From positions 1 through 64,000 of the forward strand of contig CAVVAY010000002.1 in assembly GCA_963746465.1 (NCBI GenBank): 64,000 bases of DNA. Direction: 5' to 3'. Of the stretch, positions 1 to 12,774 are shown in pieces. A model generated the notes under the pieces. That model saw nothing but the letters and a program-made list of their open reading frames with translations, was not told the DNA's origin and made no database searches. A program made the translations under genes and the position numbers. The DNA is from CAVVAY01 sp963746465. Lineage in GTDB: Bacteria; Actinomycetota; Actinomycetes; JACCUZ01. Within the stretch, counting starts at the first letter, position 1. The number at the start of each line of letters is the position of its first letter.

Positions 1-610
<610 letters not shown>

Positions 611-630
611 GATTTCCTACTTTCAGATTT

Positions 631-670
631 CCCCACCAGAGATTCTCGCAAGCTCGAATCTCCGGTGGGG
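631..670 (-). promoter_or_regulatory. Long hairpin in the rpoB-rpoC gap
   Basis: A 15-base arm (631-645) and its inverted partner (656-670) pair at 14 of 15 positions around a 10-base loop, inside the 91-base gap between rpoB and rpoC. In the rpoBC transcript the hairpin is followed by GGAAATCTGAAAG, which is not U-rich, so it does not look like a normal intrinsic terminator. It could be an attenuator, an RNase processing site or a stabiliser that sets the rpoB:rpoC ratio. The structure is seen directly; its role is inferred. Confidence 0.65.
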
Positions 671-701
671 GCCCCAAAAACAACGGTCGGGCGTGAGCCC
701 C

Positions 702-4220
<3,519 letters not shown>

Positions 4221-4320
4221 GAGGGGTCCTTCCGAGGGCTGCCGGACTCTCTGCGTGCGCGCATGCCGGACCGCCCGGGGCAAATGCCCTGGGTCAGGTC
4301 AGATGGCAGCGCAAAGCGAC

Positions 4321-4349
4321 AGCATACCCGCAGGGCACGCCGACCTCAA
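4321..4349 (-). promoter_or_regulatory. Candidate housekeeping promoter of rpoBC
   Basis: On the minus strand TTGAGG (4344-4349) is followed after 17 bases by TATGCT (4321-4326), a fair match to SigA-type -35 and -10 boxes. It would give a leader of about 95 bases before the rpoB TTG start. The 276-base gap 4221-4496 contains no gene. It also holds a small perfect hairpin (GTGCCC at 4361-4366 pairing with GGGCAC at 4371-4376), just upstream of the promoter. This is a prediction from sequence only. Confidence 0.5.
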
Positions 4350-4496
4350 GTGGCCCTCCTGTGCCCTTGCGGGCACGGGGCCGTCAGTGCAGTTGTCACG
4401 GCGCGAGCAGGATGGACCCCACGGGCGCCCCCGTCAAGGACCAAGGGGGCTGCGAGCGCGACAAACCTTGCTCGACAGCGCTCGATCAGTGCTCGG

Positions 4497-5177
4497 TCAG
4501 AGCGCGACGACCTTGCTGACCAGCCATTCGCCGTCCACCCGGACCAGCGTGAGCCGGACCCGGTTGAGGTCGACCTTGGGCCCCTCGACCCGGGTCGAGG
4601 TGGTGGTCTGGTTGACGAAGAGCAGGACCACGACCTTGTTCTGCGAGGCCCGGACCACCGAGGAGGCCGCCACCTCGGCGGTGACCACCGCCTTCACCTG
4701 CAGCGCGGTCGGGCGGACGACCGTCTCGGTCGTGGTGGCGTAGTCGTCGGCGAACCCGCCGGTCAGGGCCTTGCCGGCGCGGGCGAAGTCCCGGTCCAGG
4801 TGGCGGTAGTCGTAGGAGAGCAGGTCGACCGCGTGCGACTCGGCGGCGGCCAGAGCCGCCGTCCGGGCCTGCTCGACCCGGTCCTCGCTGCGGGCGCGGA
4901 CGGCCAGCAGGGCGGCGCTGAGCACGAGCGCGAGGACCACCAGGGCGGCGACCAGGACCACCAGGTCGGACCGGCTGGTACGACGGGGCCCACGGGCTGC
5001 CCCCGGGGCCCGACCGGCGTCACCGGCGGTCCGGGGCTCGGCGGCGGCACGCTCGAGGACGGCGGTACGACCGGCAGGCTCGACCGGCGTCACCTCCACG
5101 GGCTGCCGCTCGGCGTCCGGGCCGCTGCCCAGCCGGCTCCGGTTGCGCTGCCCCGCGACGGGTCGTTGACGTGCCAC
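4497..5177 (-). CDS. Mce-associated membrane protein (Mas-type), second copy
   Basis: This 226-residue protein has a ~70-residue Pro/Ala/Arg-rich cytoplasmic N-terminus, one membrane helix (about residues 72-93, LVVLVAALVVLALVLSAALL) and an extracellular alpha/beta tail with the element LLSYDYRHLDRDFARAGK. That element is shared with the neighbouring gene (FTTLDYQHLDRDLGRVLRG). This layout is typical of Mce-associated proteins encoded at the end of actinobacterial mce operons, which are thought to stabilise the Mce complex. The GTG start at 5177 is preceded by GAGGGGG. It is the last gene of the operon. The exact role is inferred. Confidence 0.85.
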   Translation of the reverse strand: MARQRPVAGQRNRSRLGSGPDAERQPVEVTPVEPAGRTAVLERAAAEPRTAGDAGRAPGAARGPRRTSRSDLVVLVAALVVLALVLSAALLAVRARSEDRVEQARTAALAAAESHAVDLLSYDYRHLDRDFARAGKALTGGFADDYATTTETVVRPTALQVKAVVTAEVAASSVVRASQNKVVVLLFVNQTTTSTRVEGPKVDLNRVRLTLVRVDGEWLVSKVVAL

Positions 5178-5187
5178 CAGGTCCCCC

Positions 5188-5748
5188 TCAGCCCACGAAC
5201 TGCAGGTCGGAGACCAGCCAGCGGCTGCCCTCGCGGACGAGGTCGAGCTGCATCCGGTAATGGCGCTTCTGCGGCTTCGGGTCGGCCGAGTTGGTCACCG
5301 TGCTGTCGGCGACCACGAGCACCCGGGCCGAGTCGGCGTCGTCGCTGACGATGCCGGCGTCGAGCACCTCGCCCTGCGAGACGGCCTGGTTCTCGGTCAC
5401 CAGGGCCGACAGGTCCTTGGTCCCGGACCGGAACTGCTTGCGGAAGTCGCCGGTGGCGCCGCGCAGGACGCGCCCCAGGTCACGGTCCAGGTGCTGGTAG
5501 TCCAGGGTGGTGAAGTTGACGGCCTGCTGGCGGGCGGCCGACAGCACCTCGGTCCGGCGCTCGTCGCGGTCCGAGGCGGAGGACAGCCGGGTAGCGGTGG
5601 TGGCGGCCAGCACGACCGCCGCGACCGCGAGGACCGCGAGCACCCCGAGGACGACGGCCTGGGTCCGGCGGCCGAGGCGGCTCCCGGGTGGCGCCGCCTC
5701 GTCCGGCCGGGTCACCGGCTCATCGGTCCGAGTAGCAGCCACGTCCAC
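5188..5748 (-). CDS. Mce-associated membrane protein (Mas-type), first copy
   Basis: This 186-residue protein is a paralogue of the next gene: a short polar N-terminus, one membrane helix (about residues 29-51) and an extracytoplasmic domain starting with the TLDYQHLDRDLG element and ending in RMQLDLVREGSRWLVSDL. It overlaps the end of mceF by 37 bases, so translation is probably coupled. A second GTG two codons later is also a plausible start. Its likely role is an accessory factor of the Mce importer at the membrane. Confidence 0.85.
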   Translation of the reverse strand: MDVAATRTDEPVTRPDEAAPPGSRLGRRTQAVVLGVLAVLAVAAVVLAATTATRLSSASDRDERRTEVLSAARQQAVNFTTLDYQHLDRDLGRVLRGATGDFRKQFRSGTKDLSALVTENQAVSQGEVLDAGIVSDDADSARVLVVADSTVTNSADPKPQKRHYRMQLDLVREGSRWLVSDLQFVG

Positions 5749-7046
5749 GAGTCCTCTCCGAATGCCTGCGCCTGTCCCCCGGTCTGCCCGAGCACCAGCG
5801 GGGATCCGTCGGCGCCGAGGGCCAGGCCGCTGGTGGCGTCGTACCCGGTGAGGTACGACGGCGAAACGGCCCTGCCCGACTCGTCACCGTACGTCCCGCT
5901 GCCGCCGGCCGAGGCTCCCGGGACCGTCCTGGCGGACCGGCTCGAGGGCGCCGGCGCGTTCTGGGCACCGCGCACCGCGCTCTTGCTGCCGCGCGGCAGG
6001 GTGCACCGGGCGTCGGTGTTGGCGGGGGCGTCGCTGGTGTCCTCCGGCTTGCGCTTTGTGGTGCCGCCGTACCCCTGGGTGCACGCCGGCGGGTCGCTGG
6101 CGTTGAGCACCAGGCCGAAGTGCGACGTGTTGTCGCCCGGCACCACGGTGTAGCCACCGGCGACGTTGTCCGGGTAGGTGACGAGCACCTGTTCCAGGCC
6201 GTCCAGGCGGGCCACGGTCACCTGGCCGCTGGTCAGGAGGTTGGCGAGCAGAGCCGAGATGGCGGCCCGGTTGTCCCGGACCAGCGTGCGCAGCTCCTGG
6301 GACGCCACGATCCCGCCGTCCAGGACCTTGCGCAGGTCACCGTCACTGGTGCGCAGGGTGTCGCTGAGGTCGGCCAGGTCGGCGGAGAAGCTCTTGATCG
6401 CCGACCCGGACTCGCGCTGGGTGGCCAGCACGGTCTGGCCGTCCTCGATCAGGCGCAGGGTCTCCGGCAGGGCGTCCACCGCCGACCGGGTGAGAGCGTC
6501 ACCGGAGTCCAGCAGCCGCTGCAGGTCGGGGCCGGTGCCGGAGAAGGCCCGGCCGAGCTCGTCGATGACCACCACCAGGTCGCGCTTGTCGACCGAGTTC
6601 ACCAGGCGGTCCAGGTTGAGCAGCAGCTCCTCGGTGTGCAGCGGGGTGCGGTTGGCGTCGTCGTCGATCCGGTCGCCGTCGGACAGGAAGGGACCGCCGG
6701 ACTTCCGCGGCTGCAGGTCGACGTACTGCTCGCCCACCGCGGAGCGGTTCTCGACGACGGCCATGGTGTCCTTCGGGACCTCGACCCCGCTGTCGATGCG
6801 GAGGTCGACGTGCACGCCGTCGTCGGCCAGCCGGAGCTTGTCGACCCGGCCGACCGCGACGCCGCGGTAGGTCACCTCGGCGTTCTCGAAGATCCCGCCG
6901 GACTCGTCGAAGTCGGCAGTGACGACGTAGCCGGAGCCGAGCACGAGATCGCCGAGCCCGATGTAGCGAGCGCTGACGTAGCTGATGCCGACGATGGTGA
7001 TCAGCAGGAACACGGCCAGCTGGACCTTGACGCCGCGGCGGATCAT
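5712..7046 (-). CDS. mceF: Mce family protein F (sixth Mce subunit)
   Basis: This 444-residue secreted or anchored Mce protein has an N-terminal membrane helix (residues 8-28) and an MCE/MlaD domain (about 38-116, including VTADFDESGGIFENAEVTYR and GVAVGRVDKLRL). A long helical needle region with repeated heptads follows, then a Pro/Ser-rich tail. Mce subunits form a hexameric tube that carries lipids or sterols across the envelope to the YrbE permease. The ATG overlaps the true mceE stop in an ATGA context (7043-7046), which fixes the start. The gene sits sixth in mceABCDEF order. Confidence 0.92.
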   Translation of the reverse strand: MIRRGVKVQLAVFLLITIVGISYVSARYIGLGDLVLGSGYVVTADFDESGGIFENAEVTYRGVAVGRVDKLRLADDGVHVDLRIDSGVEVPKDTMAVVENRSAVGEQYVDLQPRKSGGPFLSDGDRIDDDANRTPLHTEELLLNLDRLVNSVDKRDLVVVIDELGRAFSGTGPDLQRLLDSGDALTRSAVDALPETLRLIEDGQTVLATQRESGSAIKSFSADLADLSDTLRTSDGDLRKVLDGGIVASQELRTLVRDNRAAISALLANLLTSGQVTVARLDGLEQVLVTYPDNVAGGYTVVPGDNTSHFGLVLNASDPPACTQGYGGTTKRKPEDTSDAPANTDARCTLPRGSKSAVRGAQNAPAPSSRSARTVPGASAGGSGTYGDESGRAVSPSYLTGYDATSGLALGADGSPLVLGQTGGQAQAFGEDSWTWLLLGPMSR

Positions 7047-8339
7047 GTCAGGCCCCCCAGCATCAGGCGGGCCAGGTTGGTGTCGAAGGCGCCGGCGGAA
7101 GGAGTGCGGGACGAGGAGTTGTTCAGGCACGGGACACCCGGCGATCGGGGCGCAGACCGGTCCGCCACCACCACCGCCGCCGCCGGGCGGCGGCGGGAGG
7201 GTGACCGGCGGCGGGGTCACCGGCAGGCTGCCGGTCGGCAGGCCGGTGGGGAGGTTGGTGGGCAGGCCGGTGGGCAGGCCGGTCGGCAGCCCGGTCGGCA
7301 GCGCGGTCGGGATCGGCGGCAGGGTCGGCAGGCCGGGGTTCTTGCCGCCGTTGATGTTGGTGAGGATGGTCCGCAGGTCGAGGTCTGCGGTGATCCGCAG
7401 GTTCGTGTAGTCGCCCTTCACGGCGCCGGTGGCAGCCTGCGGGAACGGGTAGGTGACCAGCATCTCCAGCGCGTTCGGCAGGTTGGCGCCTGCCTCGGCG
7501 AGCTTGGTCAGGATGGGGTCGAGGGCGCGCAGGTTGGCAACCGTGTCGTCCTTGCTGGCGTTGATGACCCGGGTGCCGACCTTGCCGAGGTCGGAGAGCG
7601 CGGTGAGCATCGTGGTCAGCTGCTCCCGCTGGTCGGCGAGCACCTTGAGCCCGGGCCCGAGGTCCTCGATCGCCGCCCCGATGTCGTCCTTCTGCGCGGC
7701 GAGCCGCCCGCTGAGACGGTCCAGCCCGTCGAGGGCGCGCACGACCTCGGCCTTCTGCTCGTCCAGGCCGCCGATGAAGGTGTCGAGCTGACGGATGGCG
7801 CCCTGGATGTCCTCCTCGTGGCCCTCCATGGCGCGGGTGAGCTCGACGTTGATGGTCTTCAGCTGGGCGATCCCGCCGCCGTTGAGCACCAGGGAGAGGG
7901 CGGACAGCACCTCCTCGACCTCGGGATTGCGACCGGAGCGGGGCAGCGGGATGGTGTCGCCCTCACCGAGCCGCCCGCGGGGTGCCTCGGCCTTCGGCGG
8001 CGACAGCGAGACGAACTTCTCGCCCAGCAGGCTGGTCTGGCGCAGCTCGGCGACCGCGTTGTCCGGCAGCTGCACCGACTTGCGCAGCCGCAGCGAGACG
8101 CGTGCGTGCCAGCCGTCGAGCTCCACCCCGTCGACGGCTCCCACCGTGACGTCGTTCACCTTCACCGCGGACTGCGGCACCAGGTCGAGCACGTCGGCGA
8201 ACTCCACCGTCACGTGGTAGGCGTCGCTCCCGGTCGCGGCGCCGCCGGGCAGCGGCAGGTCGTAGATGCCCTCGCAGCCGGTCAGCGAGCCGGCCAGCAC
8301 CGTCGCGGTGAAGGCCGTCAGCAGCAGCCGGCCCCTCAT
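7043..8339 (-). CDS. mceE: Mce family lipoprotein E, with an apparent one-base frameshift near its 3' end
   Basis: This is the lipoprotein-type Mce subunit. It has a signal peptide with a lipobox-like LTGC (Cys about residue 22), an MCE domain (about 40-120) and a helical region, then a proline repeat (PTGL units), a Gly-rich stretch and the typical C-terminal motif GAFDTNLARLMLGGL. That motif is reached only by shifting frame at a GGG run (7137-7139 on the plus strand), where one extra base is present; 1297 bases is 432 codons plus one. Without the shift the frame would run straight into mceF, which is implausible. The ATG overlaps the mceD stop (8336-8339). Sequencing error or a real lesion are both possible. 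Confidence 0.88.
7231..7307 (-). repeat. In-gene 12-base repeats coding for PTGL in mceE
   Basis: Variants of a 12-base unit (plus-strand form GGCAGGCCGGTG) are repeated in tandem and encode PTGL/PTNL/PTGS tetrapeptides, making a proline-rich linker between the helical region and the C-terminal motif of MceE. The copies are imperfect (GGCAGCCCGGTC, GGGAGGTTGGTG). Such repeats are prone to slippage, so linker length may vary between strains. Confidence 0.75.
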
Positions 8340-9463
8340 CGCGACCCTCCCAGGATGCCGCCCAGGGTGAGGTCCGGACCGCCGCCCCCACCGCCACCGG
8401 GCAGGAGCTGCCCGGGCTCGGGGAACTTCTTCTTCTTCAGCGCGTCGGCGAGCTGCTCGCAGACCCGCTGCGGCTCGCCGAGGGTGGTCAGCAGCGAGCA
8501 GAGGTACGCGCCGGGATCCTCGAGCTGCTCGGCGTTGTCGCGGGTGTCGAGGGTGCCGGAGGCCGGGTTGTAGGCGTTCTGCAGGTTGGACAGCGCGACC
8601 GGTCCGGCGTCGAGGACCTCGGCCAGTGCGTCCTTCTGCTTGGCCAGGGTGCCGGTGATGTCGGCCAGCCCGGCGATGTCGGTGGTGAGGTTGGCCCGGT
8701 TCTCCTTCACGAACGACGCCACCTCGCCCAGCGCCACGGCCAGGTTCTTCAGCGCAAGGGCCAGCTCGTCCCGCTCTCCCGCCAGCTGGTCGGCGACGCT
8801 GGCGAGGTCGGTGTTGAAGGCCTTGACCTGGCTGTCGCTGGTCGCGAGAGCCGTGGTGAAAACCTGGAGGTTGCGCACGGTGGAGAACAGGTCGCCGCGG
8901 CTGTCGGACAGCGTGCTGATGGCCTGCGAGAAGTCGGTCAGGGTCCGGTTGATGTTCCGGCCCTCGCCGTCGAGGTTGTCGGCGCCGACGGCGAGCAGCC
9001 GGGACAGGGCCCCGGTCTTGTTGGCGCCCTCCGGCCCGAGTGCGACGTTGAGGTCGTTGAGGCTGGAGAAGATCCGGTCCAGCTCGACCGGCACCGCCGT
9101 CTGCTCCAAGGGGATCTTCGCGCCGTCGGCGAGCTTGGCGCCCTTCTTGAACACCGGGGTCAGCTGGACGTACCGGTCGCTCACGACAGAGGGCGCCACC
9201 ACGACGGCCTTGGCGTCCGCCGGCACGGAGTACTTGTCGTCGTACTGGAAGTCGACCACGACCCGGTCCCCGTGCGGGGTGACCTTGGTGACCTCGCCGA
9301 CCTTGACCCCGAGGATGCGCACGTCGGAGCCCTCGTAGAGGCCCACCGCGCGGACGAACTCGGCCCGCACGTGGTTGCTGCCGCCGCTCGGCCAGAGCAC
9401 GACCGCGAGGGCGAGCATCAGCACCAGGGCGAGGCCCCCGGCGACGATGGCGCGACGGCTCAT
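8336..9463 (-). CDS. mceD: Mce family protein D
   Basis: This 375-residue Mce subunit has an N-terminal membrane helix (residues 6-23) and an MCE domain (about 32-110, with VGLYEGSDVRILGVKVGEV). A helical needle region (about 130-310) follows, with a Cys-containing segment near 335-350 (YLCSLLTTLGEPQRVC) and a Gly-rich end. It overlaps mceC upstream and mceE downstream by 4 bases each (ATGA), so translation is likely coupled. It acts as one ring of the Mce lipid-transport tube in the periplasm-like space. Confidence 0.92.
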   Translation of the reverse strand: MSRRAIVAGGLALVLMLALAVVLWPSGGSNHVRAEFVRAVGLYEGSDVRILGVKVGEVTKVTPHGDRVVVDFQYDDKYSVPADAKAVVVAPSVVSDRYVQLTPVFKKGAKLADGAKIPLEQTAVPVELDRIFSSLNDLNVALGPEGANKTGALSRLLAVGADNLDGEGRNINRTLTDFSQAISTLSDSRGDLFSTVRNLQVFTTALATSDSQVKAFNTDLASVADQLAGERDELALALKNLAVALGEVASFVKENRANLTTDIAGLADITGTLAKQKDALAEVLDAGPVALSNLQNAYNPASGTLDTRDNAEQLEDPGAYLCSLLTTLGEPQRVCEQLADALKKKKFPEPGQLLPGGGGGGGPDLTLGGILGGSR

Positions 9464-10455
9464 GACGCGGCCCCCGGTCCACCCGGGAACGGCACGATGT
9501 TCTGGATGTAGGTGTCGAACCAGCGCCCGCTCCCGGTGGTGTTGGCGAACACCCGGACGAACGGCGCGAGCAGCCGGATGCTGCGGTCCAGGTTGGCCTG
9601 GTTCGCCTCCAGCGTCGCGAGGACGTTCTTCAGGTTCTCCAGTGCCGGCCGGATCGCCTGGCGGTTGTCGCGCACCAGGCCGGTGAGCTCCTGGGACAGC
9701 GTCACGGTGCTCACCAGCAGCGTGTGGATGTCGGCGCGGCGCTTCCGGAGCTCCTGCAGCAGCAGGTCGCCGTCGGTGAGCAGCGCGACGAGCTGCTTGT
9801 TGCGGTCGGCCAGGACGCCGGTGACGCCGTCCGCGTGGTCGAGCAGCTCGCGCAGCTGGTCGTCGCGCGAGGCGATGGTGCGCGAGAGCCGGCCCAGACC
9901 GTCGACAGCGGCGCGCACCTCTTCGGGCGAGTCACGGAAGGTGTCGGCGACGGTGTCCAGCGCCTCGGCCAGCTGGTCGGTGTCGATGGCGTCGGTGGTG
10001 GTGCCGAGGTCGCTGAAGGCCTCGACGACGTCGTACGCCGGTGTGGTGCGGGACAGCGGGATCTCCTTCGCCAGCTCGCCCTTGCCGGCCGGCTCGAGGG
10101 CCAGGAACTTCTGCCCGAGGATCGTCTTGATCCGCACGGTTGCCGACGTCTGCGAGCCGAGCTCGGTGGAGCGGTTGACCCGGAAGTCGACCCGGACGTG
10201 GTCACCGTCGAGGTCGACGGTGGTGACCTTGCCGACCTTCACGCCGGCGATGCGCACGTCGTCACCGGCCTTGAGGCCGCCCGCCTCCGACAGCGCCGCC
10301 GAGTGCGACGTGCCGGCCAGCAGGGGGATGCTGTCGATGTTGAAGGCCAGCAGCAGCATCGCCACGATGACACCGAGGCCGATCGCGCCGATCACGACCG
10401 GGTTCTTCTCGCGGAACGGGGTGCCCCGGCCGCCCATCCGCCGCCTGCTCGCCAT
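9460..10455 (-). CDS. mceC: Mce family protein C
   Basis: This 331-residue Mce subunit has a basic N-terminus, a membrane helix (about residues 20-42), an MCE domain (about 50-125, with GGLKAGDDVRIAGVKVGKV and ILGQKFLALEP) and a long helical region ending in NTTGSGRWFDTYIQNIVPF. The ATG start at 10453-10455 overlaps the mceB stop by one base. The order and the spacing, at or below zero, match a standard mceABCDEF operon. Confidence 0.92.
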   Translation of the reverse strand: MASRRRMGGRGTPFREKNPVVIGAIGLGVIVAMLLLAFNIDSIPLLAGTSHSAALSEAGGLKAGDDVRIAGVKVGKVTTVDLDGDHVRVDFRVNRSTELGSQTSATVRIKTILGQKFLALEPAGKGELAKEIPLSRTTPAYDVVEAFSDLGTTTDAIDTDQLAEALDTVADTFRDSPEEVRAAVDGLGRLSRTIASRDDQLRELLDHADGVTGVLADRNKQLVALLTDGDLLLQELRKRRADIHTLLVSTVTLSQELTGLVRDNRQAIRPALENLKNVLATLEANQANLDRSIRLLAPFVRVFANTTGSGRWFDTYIQNIVPFPGGPGAAS

Positions 10456-11477
10456 CACCGGCACCTCGCCGCCGCCGAGTGGTAGTTCGGCGTGTACGTG
10501 ATGACGTTGGAGAGGATCACGCGGCCGGTGAAGTCGCAGAGGTAGAAGTTGAACCAGGAGCCGTAGGTCGCGGTGCGGGTGATCGTGTTGAGCTTGTCCG
10601 GCAGCCGCTGGAGGACGCCCGCGACGACCTGCTTGTTGTCGTCCAGCGTCCCGGCCACCTCGCCGAGCCTCTTCACGTCGGTCCGGATGGCCGGGCGGGA
10701 CTCCTTCACCAGCCCGGCGGTGGCGTCGGCCAGGTTCGCGATGTTCGTGAGGGAGGCGCCGATGGCCGCCCGGTCCCCGGACAGTCCGCTGACGAAGCGC
10801 TGCAGCTCGGTGATCAGGGTGGACAGCTGCTTGTCCCGCTGGTCGACCGTGCCGAGCACGGTGTTGAGGTTGTCGATCGTCCGGCCGATCACGGCGTCGC
10901 GGTCGGCCAGCGTCGAGGTGAGCGATGCGGTGTGCCCCAGCAGCGAGTTCACGTCCCCCGCCTCGCCCTGCAGCGTCTTGATGATCTCCATCGCGAACGA
11001 GTTGACGTCGTTCGGGCTCAGTGCGGCGAACAGCGGCTTGAAGCCGTTGAACAGCACGGTGAGGTCCAGCGCGGGCCGGGTCTGGCGCAGCGGGATGGTG
11101 CCGTTCTCGCTGAGCCGGCGGCTCGAACCGGCGCCCTCGGTCAGTGCGACGTAGCGCTGTCCGACCAGGTTGCGGTAGCGGATCTGGGCCTTGGTGCTCA
11201 CCGCCACCGGGCGGTCGGAGTCGACGTTGAAGGTGACCTGCGCCAGCGAGCGGCCGCCCCGCTCGGTGACGGCCACCGAGTCGATCTCGCCGACCCGGAC
11301 CCCGGCGATCCGGACGTCGTCGCCCTTGAGCAGCCCGGTGGCGTCGGTGAACAGCGCCCGGTACGACGTGGTGCCACCGAAGCGCAGGTTGCCGATGGTG
11401 GCAGCCAGCGTGCCGGTCGCGATCACCGTGACCACGATGAACACGATCAGCTTGACCAACGAGGGACCGGTCTTCAT
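10455..11477 (-). CDS. mceB: Mce family protein B
   Basis: This 340-residue Mce subunit has a membrane helix at residues 8-27, an MCE domain (about 35-115, with LKGDDVRIAGVRVGEIDSV and LVGQRYVALTEG), a helical region, and the C-terminal segment GSWFNFYLCDFTGRV that is common in MceB/MceC proteins. The ATG overlaps the mceA stop (11474-11477, ATGA). It is predicted to assemble with MceA and MceC-F outside the cytoplasmic membrane. Confidence 0.92.
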   Translation of the reverse strand: MKTGPSLVKLIVFIVVTVIATGTLAATIGNLRFGGTTSYRALFTDATGLLKGDDVRIAGVRVGEIDSVAVTERGGRSLAQVTFNVDSDRPVAVSTKAQIRYRNLVGQRYVALTEGAGSSRRLSENGTIPLRQTRPALDLTVLFNGFKPLFAALSPNDVNSFAMEIIKTLQGEAGDVNSLLGHTASLTSTLADRDAVIGRTIDNLNTVLGTVDQRDKQLSTLITELQRFVSGLSGDRAAIGASLTNIANLADATAGLVKESRPAIRTDVKRLGEVAGTLDDNKQVVAGVLQRLPDKLNTITRTATYGSWFNFYLCDFTGRVILSNVITYTPNYHSAAARCR

Positions 11478-12769
11478 GACTGCCCCACCGCCGTCCCGCG
11501 GGCCATCGGGCCGAAGAGCAGCGTCGCGAGGTCCGGGACCTGCTCGGCCCGGACGCCCATCTGCGGGGCGACCAGCGCGTCGACGACGTGCTGCTCCTCG
11601 GCGCTGCCGGACAGCCCGCTCTGCGGGTCGACCAGGAAGCCGGGCACGGCCGCGGCGCTGCCGTCGCTCTTGGTGCCGTCCCGGAACCGGTTGCCCGGCC
11701 AGGGCCGCGGCGGGTTCGGCACCCCGTAGCAGTTCGGGCCGCGGTTCTCGCCCCACGCCGGCTCCTCGCCCGGCTGGTAGCCCTTCCGTGCCTTGGTGAC
11801 CTCGAGGGTGATGTGCAGCTCGCCGTTGGCGAAGGTGTCGCCGATGAAGTCGTTGGACTGGGTCAGGCCCTGCAGCAGGCACGGGTACTCGGGCGAGTAC
11901 TTGGCGAGCACCCCGAGGATCGGCCGGCCGACCGCCGCCAGCTGGATGATCCGGCTCTCGTTGTCCTCCAGCAGCTGTCGGGTGGTGGTCGCGAACCCGG
12001 CGGTGCCGGCGAGGAACCCGGCGTAGGCGTCGGCCTTGGCGCGGATCGTGTTGGTGGTCACCGAGAAGTTGCGCAGCATCCGCACCAGGTCCGGCGCCGC
12101 GTCGGCGTAGATCTGGGTCACGTCGGCCAGCCCGGAGATGTCCTTCTTGATCGCCGGCAGCTCCGGGTTCAGCCGGGTGAAGTATCCGTCGACCAGCTCG
12201 AGGTTCTCCCCCAACCGCTCACCTCGGCCCTCCAGCGCGGTCGCGAGCGCGTTGAGGGTGGCGTTGAGCTTGGCCGGCTGGATGGTGCGCAGCAGCGGAA
12301 GCAGGTCGTCGAGCACGCTCTCGAGCTCGATGGCCGTGGTCGACCGGTCCTGCGGGATCACGTCGCCCTCGGCGAGCCGACGCTGCGAGGGTCGGGCCGG
12401 CAGCACGAGGTCGACGAACTTCTCGCCGAACAACGTCTTGGGCAGCAGCCGCGCGGACACGTTGGCCGGGATCAGTCCCACGGTGCGCGGCTGCAGCGCG
12501 ATGTCGACGGTCGCCTTGCGACCGTCGGAGGAGACCGAGCGGACCTCGCCGACGATCATGCCGCGGAGCTTGACGTCGGCGGGCGGCGCGAGCTGGTTGC
12601 CGACCCGGTCGGTCTCGAGCGTCACGCGCACGACGTCGGTGAACCTCTTCTGGTAGATCGCGACGCTGAGGCCGACGAGCAGGGCGAGCACGACCAGGAA
12701 CACGACGCCGTAGGTCCGCAGCATGACCTTCTGGCCGATGCCGCTCCGCGAGCGCGCCTTCATCAGCAT
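11474..12769 (-). CDS. mceA: Mce family protein A
   Basis: This 431-residue first Mce subunit has a membrane helix (residues 19-40), an MCE domain (about 44-130, with RGMIVGEVRSV and LFGEKFVDLVLP), then the long helical region (to about 330) and a C-terminal Pro/Gly-rich segment containing PNCYGVPNPPRPWPGNRF, which is typical of MceA. The gene starts 5 bases after the second YrbE permease. The substrate (sterol, fatty acid or other lipid) cannot be told from sequence. Confidence 0.92.
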   Translation of the reverse strand: MLMKARSRSGIGQKVMLRTYGVVFLVVLALLVGLSVAIYQKRFTDVVRVTLETDRVGNQLAPPADVKLRGMIVGEVRSVSSDGRKATVDIALQPRTVGLIPANVSARLLPKTLFGEKFVDLVLPARPSQRRLAEGDVIPQDRSTTAIELESVLDDLLPLLRTIQPAKLNATLNALATALEGRGERLGENLELVDGYFTRLNPELPAIKKDISGLADVTQIYADAAPDLVRMLRNFSVTTNTIRAKADAYAGFLAGTAGFATTTRQLLEDNESRIIQLAAVGRPILGVLAKYSPEYPCLLQGLTQSNDFIGDTFANGELHITLEVTKARKGYQPGEEPAWGENRGPNCYGVPNPPRPWPGNRFRDGTKSDGSAAAVPGFLVDPQSGLSGSAEEQHVVDALVAPQMGVRAEQVPDLATLLFGPMARGTAVGQS

Positions 12770-12774
12770 CGCCG

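Noticed and set aside
631..670. The rpoB-rpoC hairpin as an ordinary terminator
   Set aside because: It has no U-run, and a strong terminator here would abolish rpoC expression unless another promoter exists; none is evident in the 91-base gap.
7231..7307. Short repeated units in mceE as a possible CRISPR
   Set aside because: Units are 12 bases, contiguous with no spacers, in frame, and encode a proline linker. The nuoI2 repeat (39604-39663) was rejected for the same reasons.
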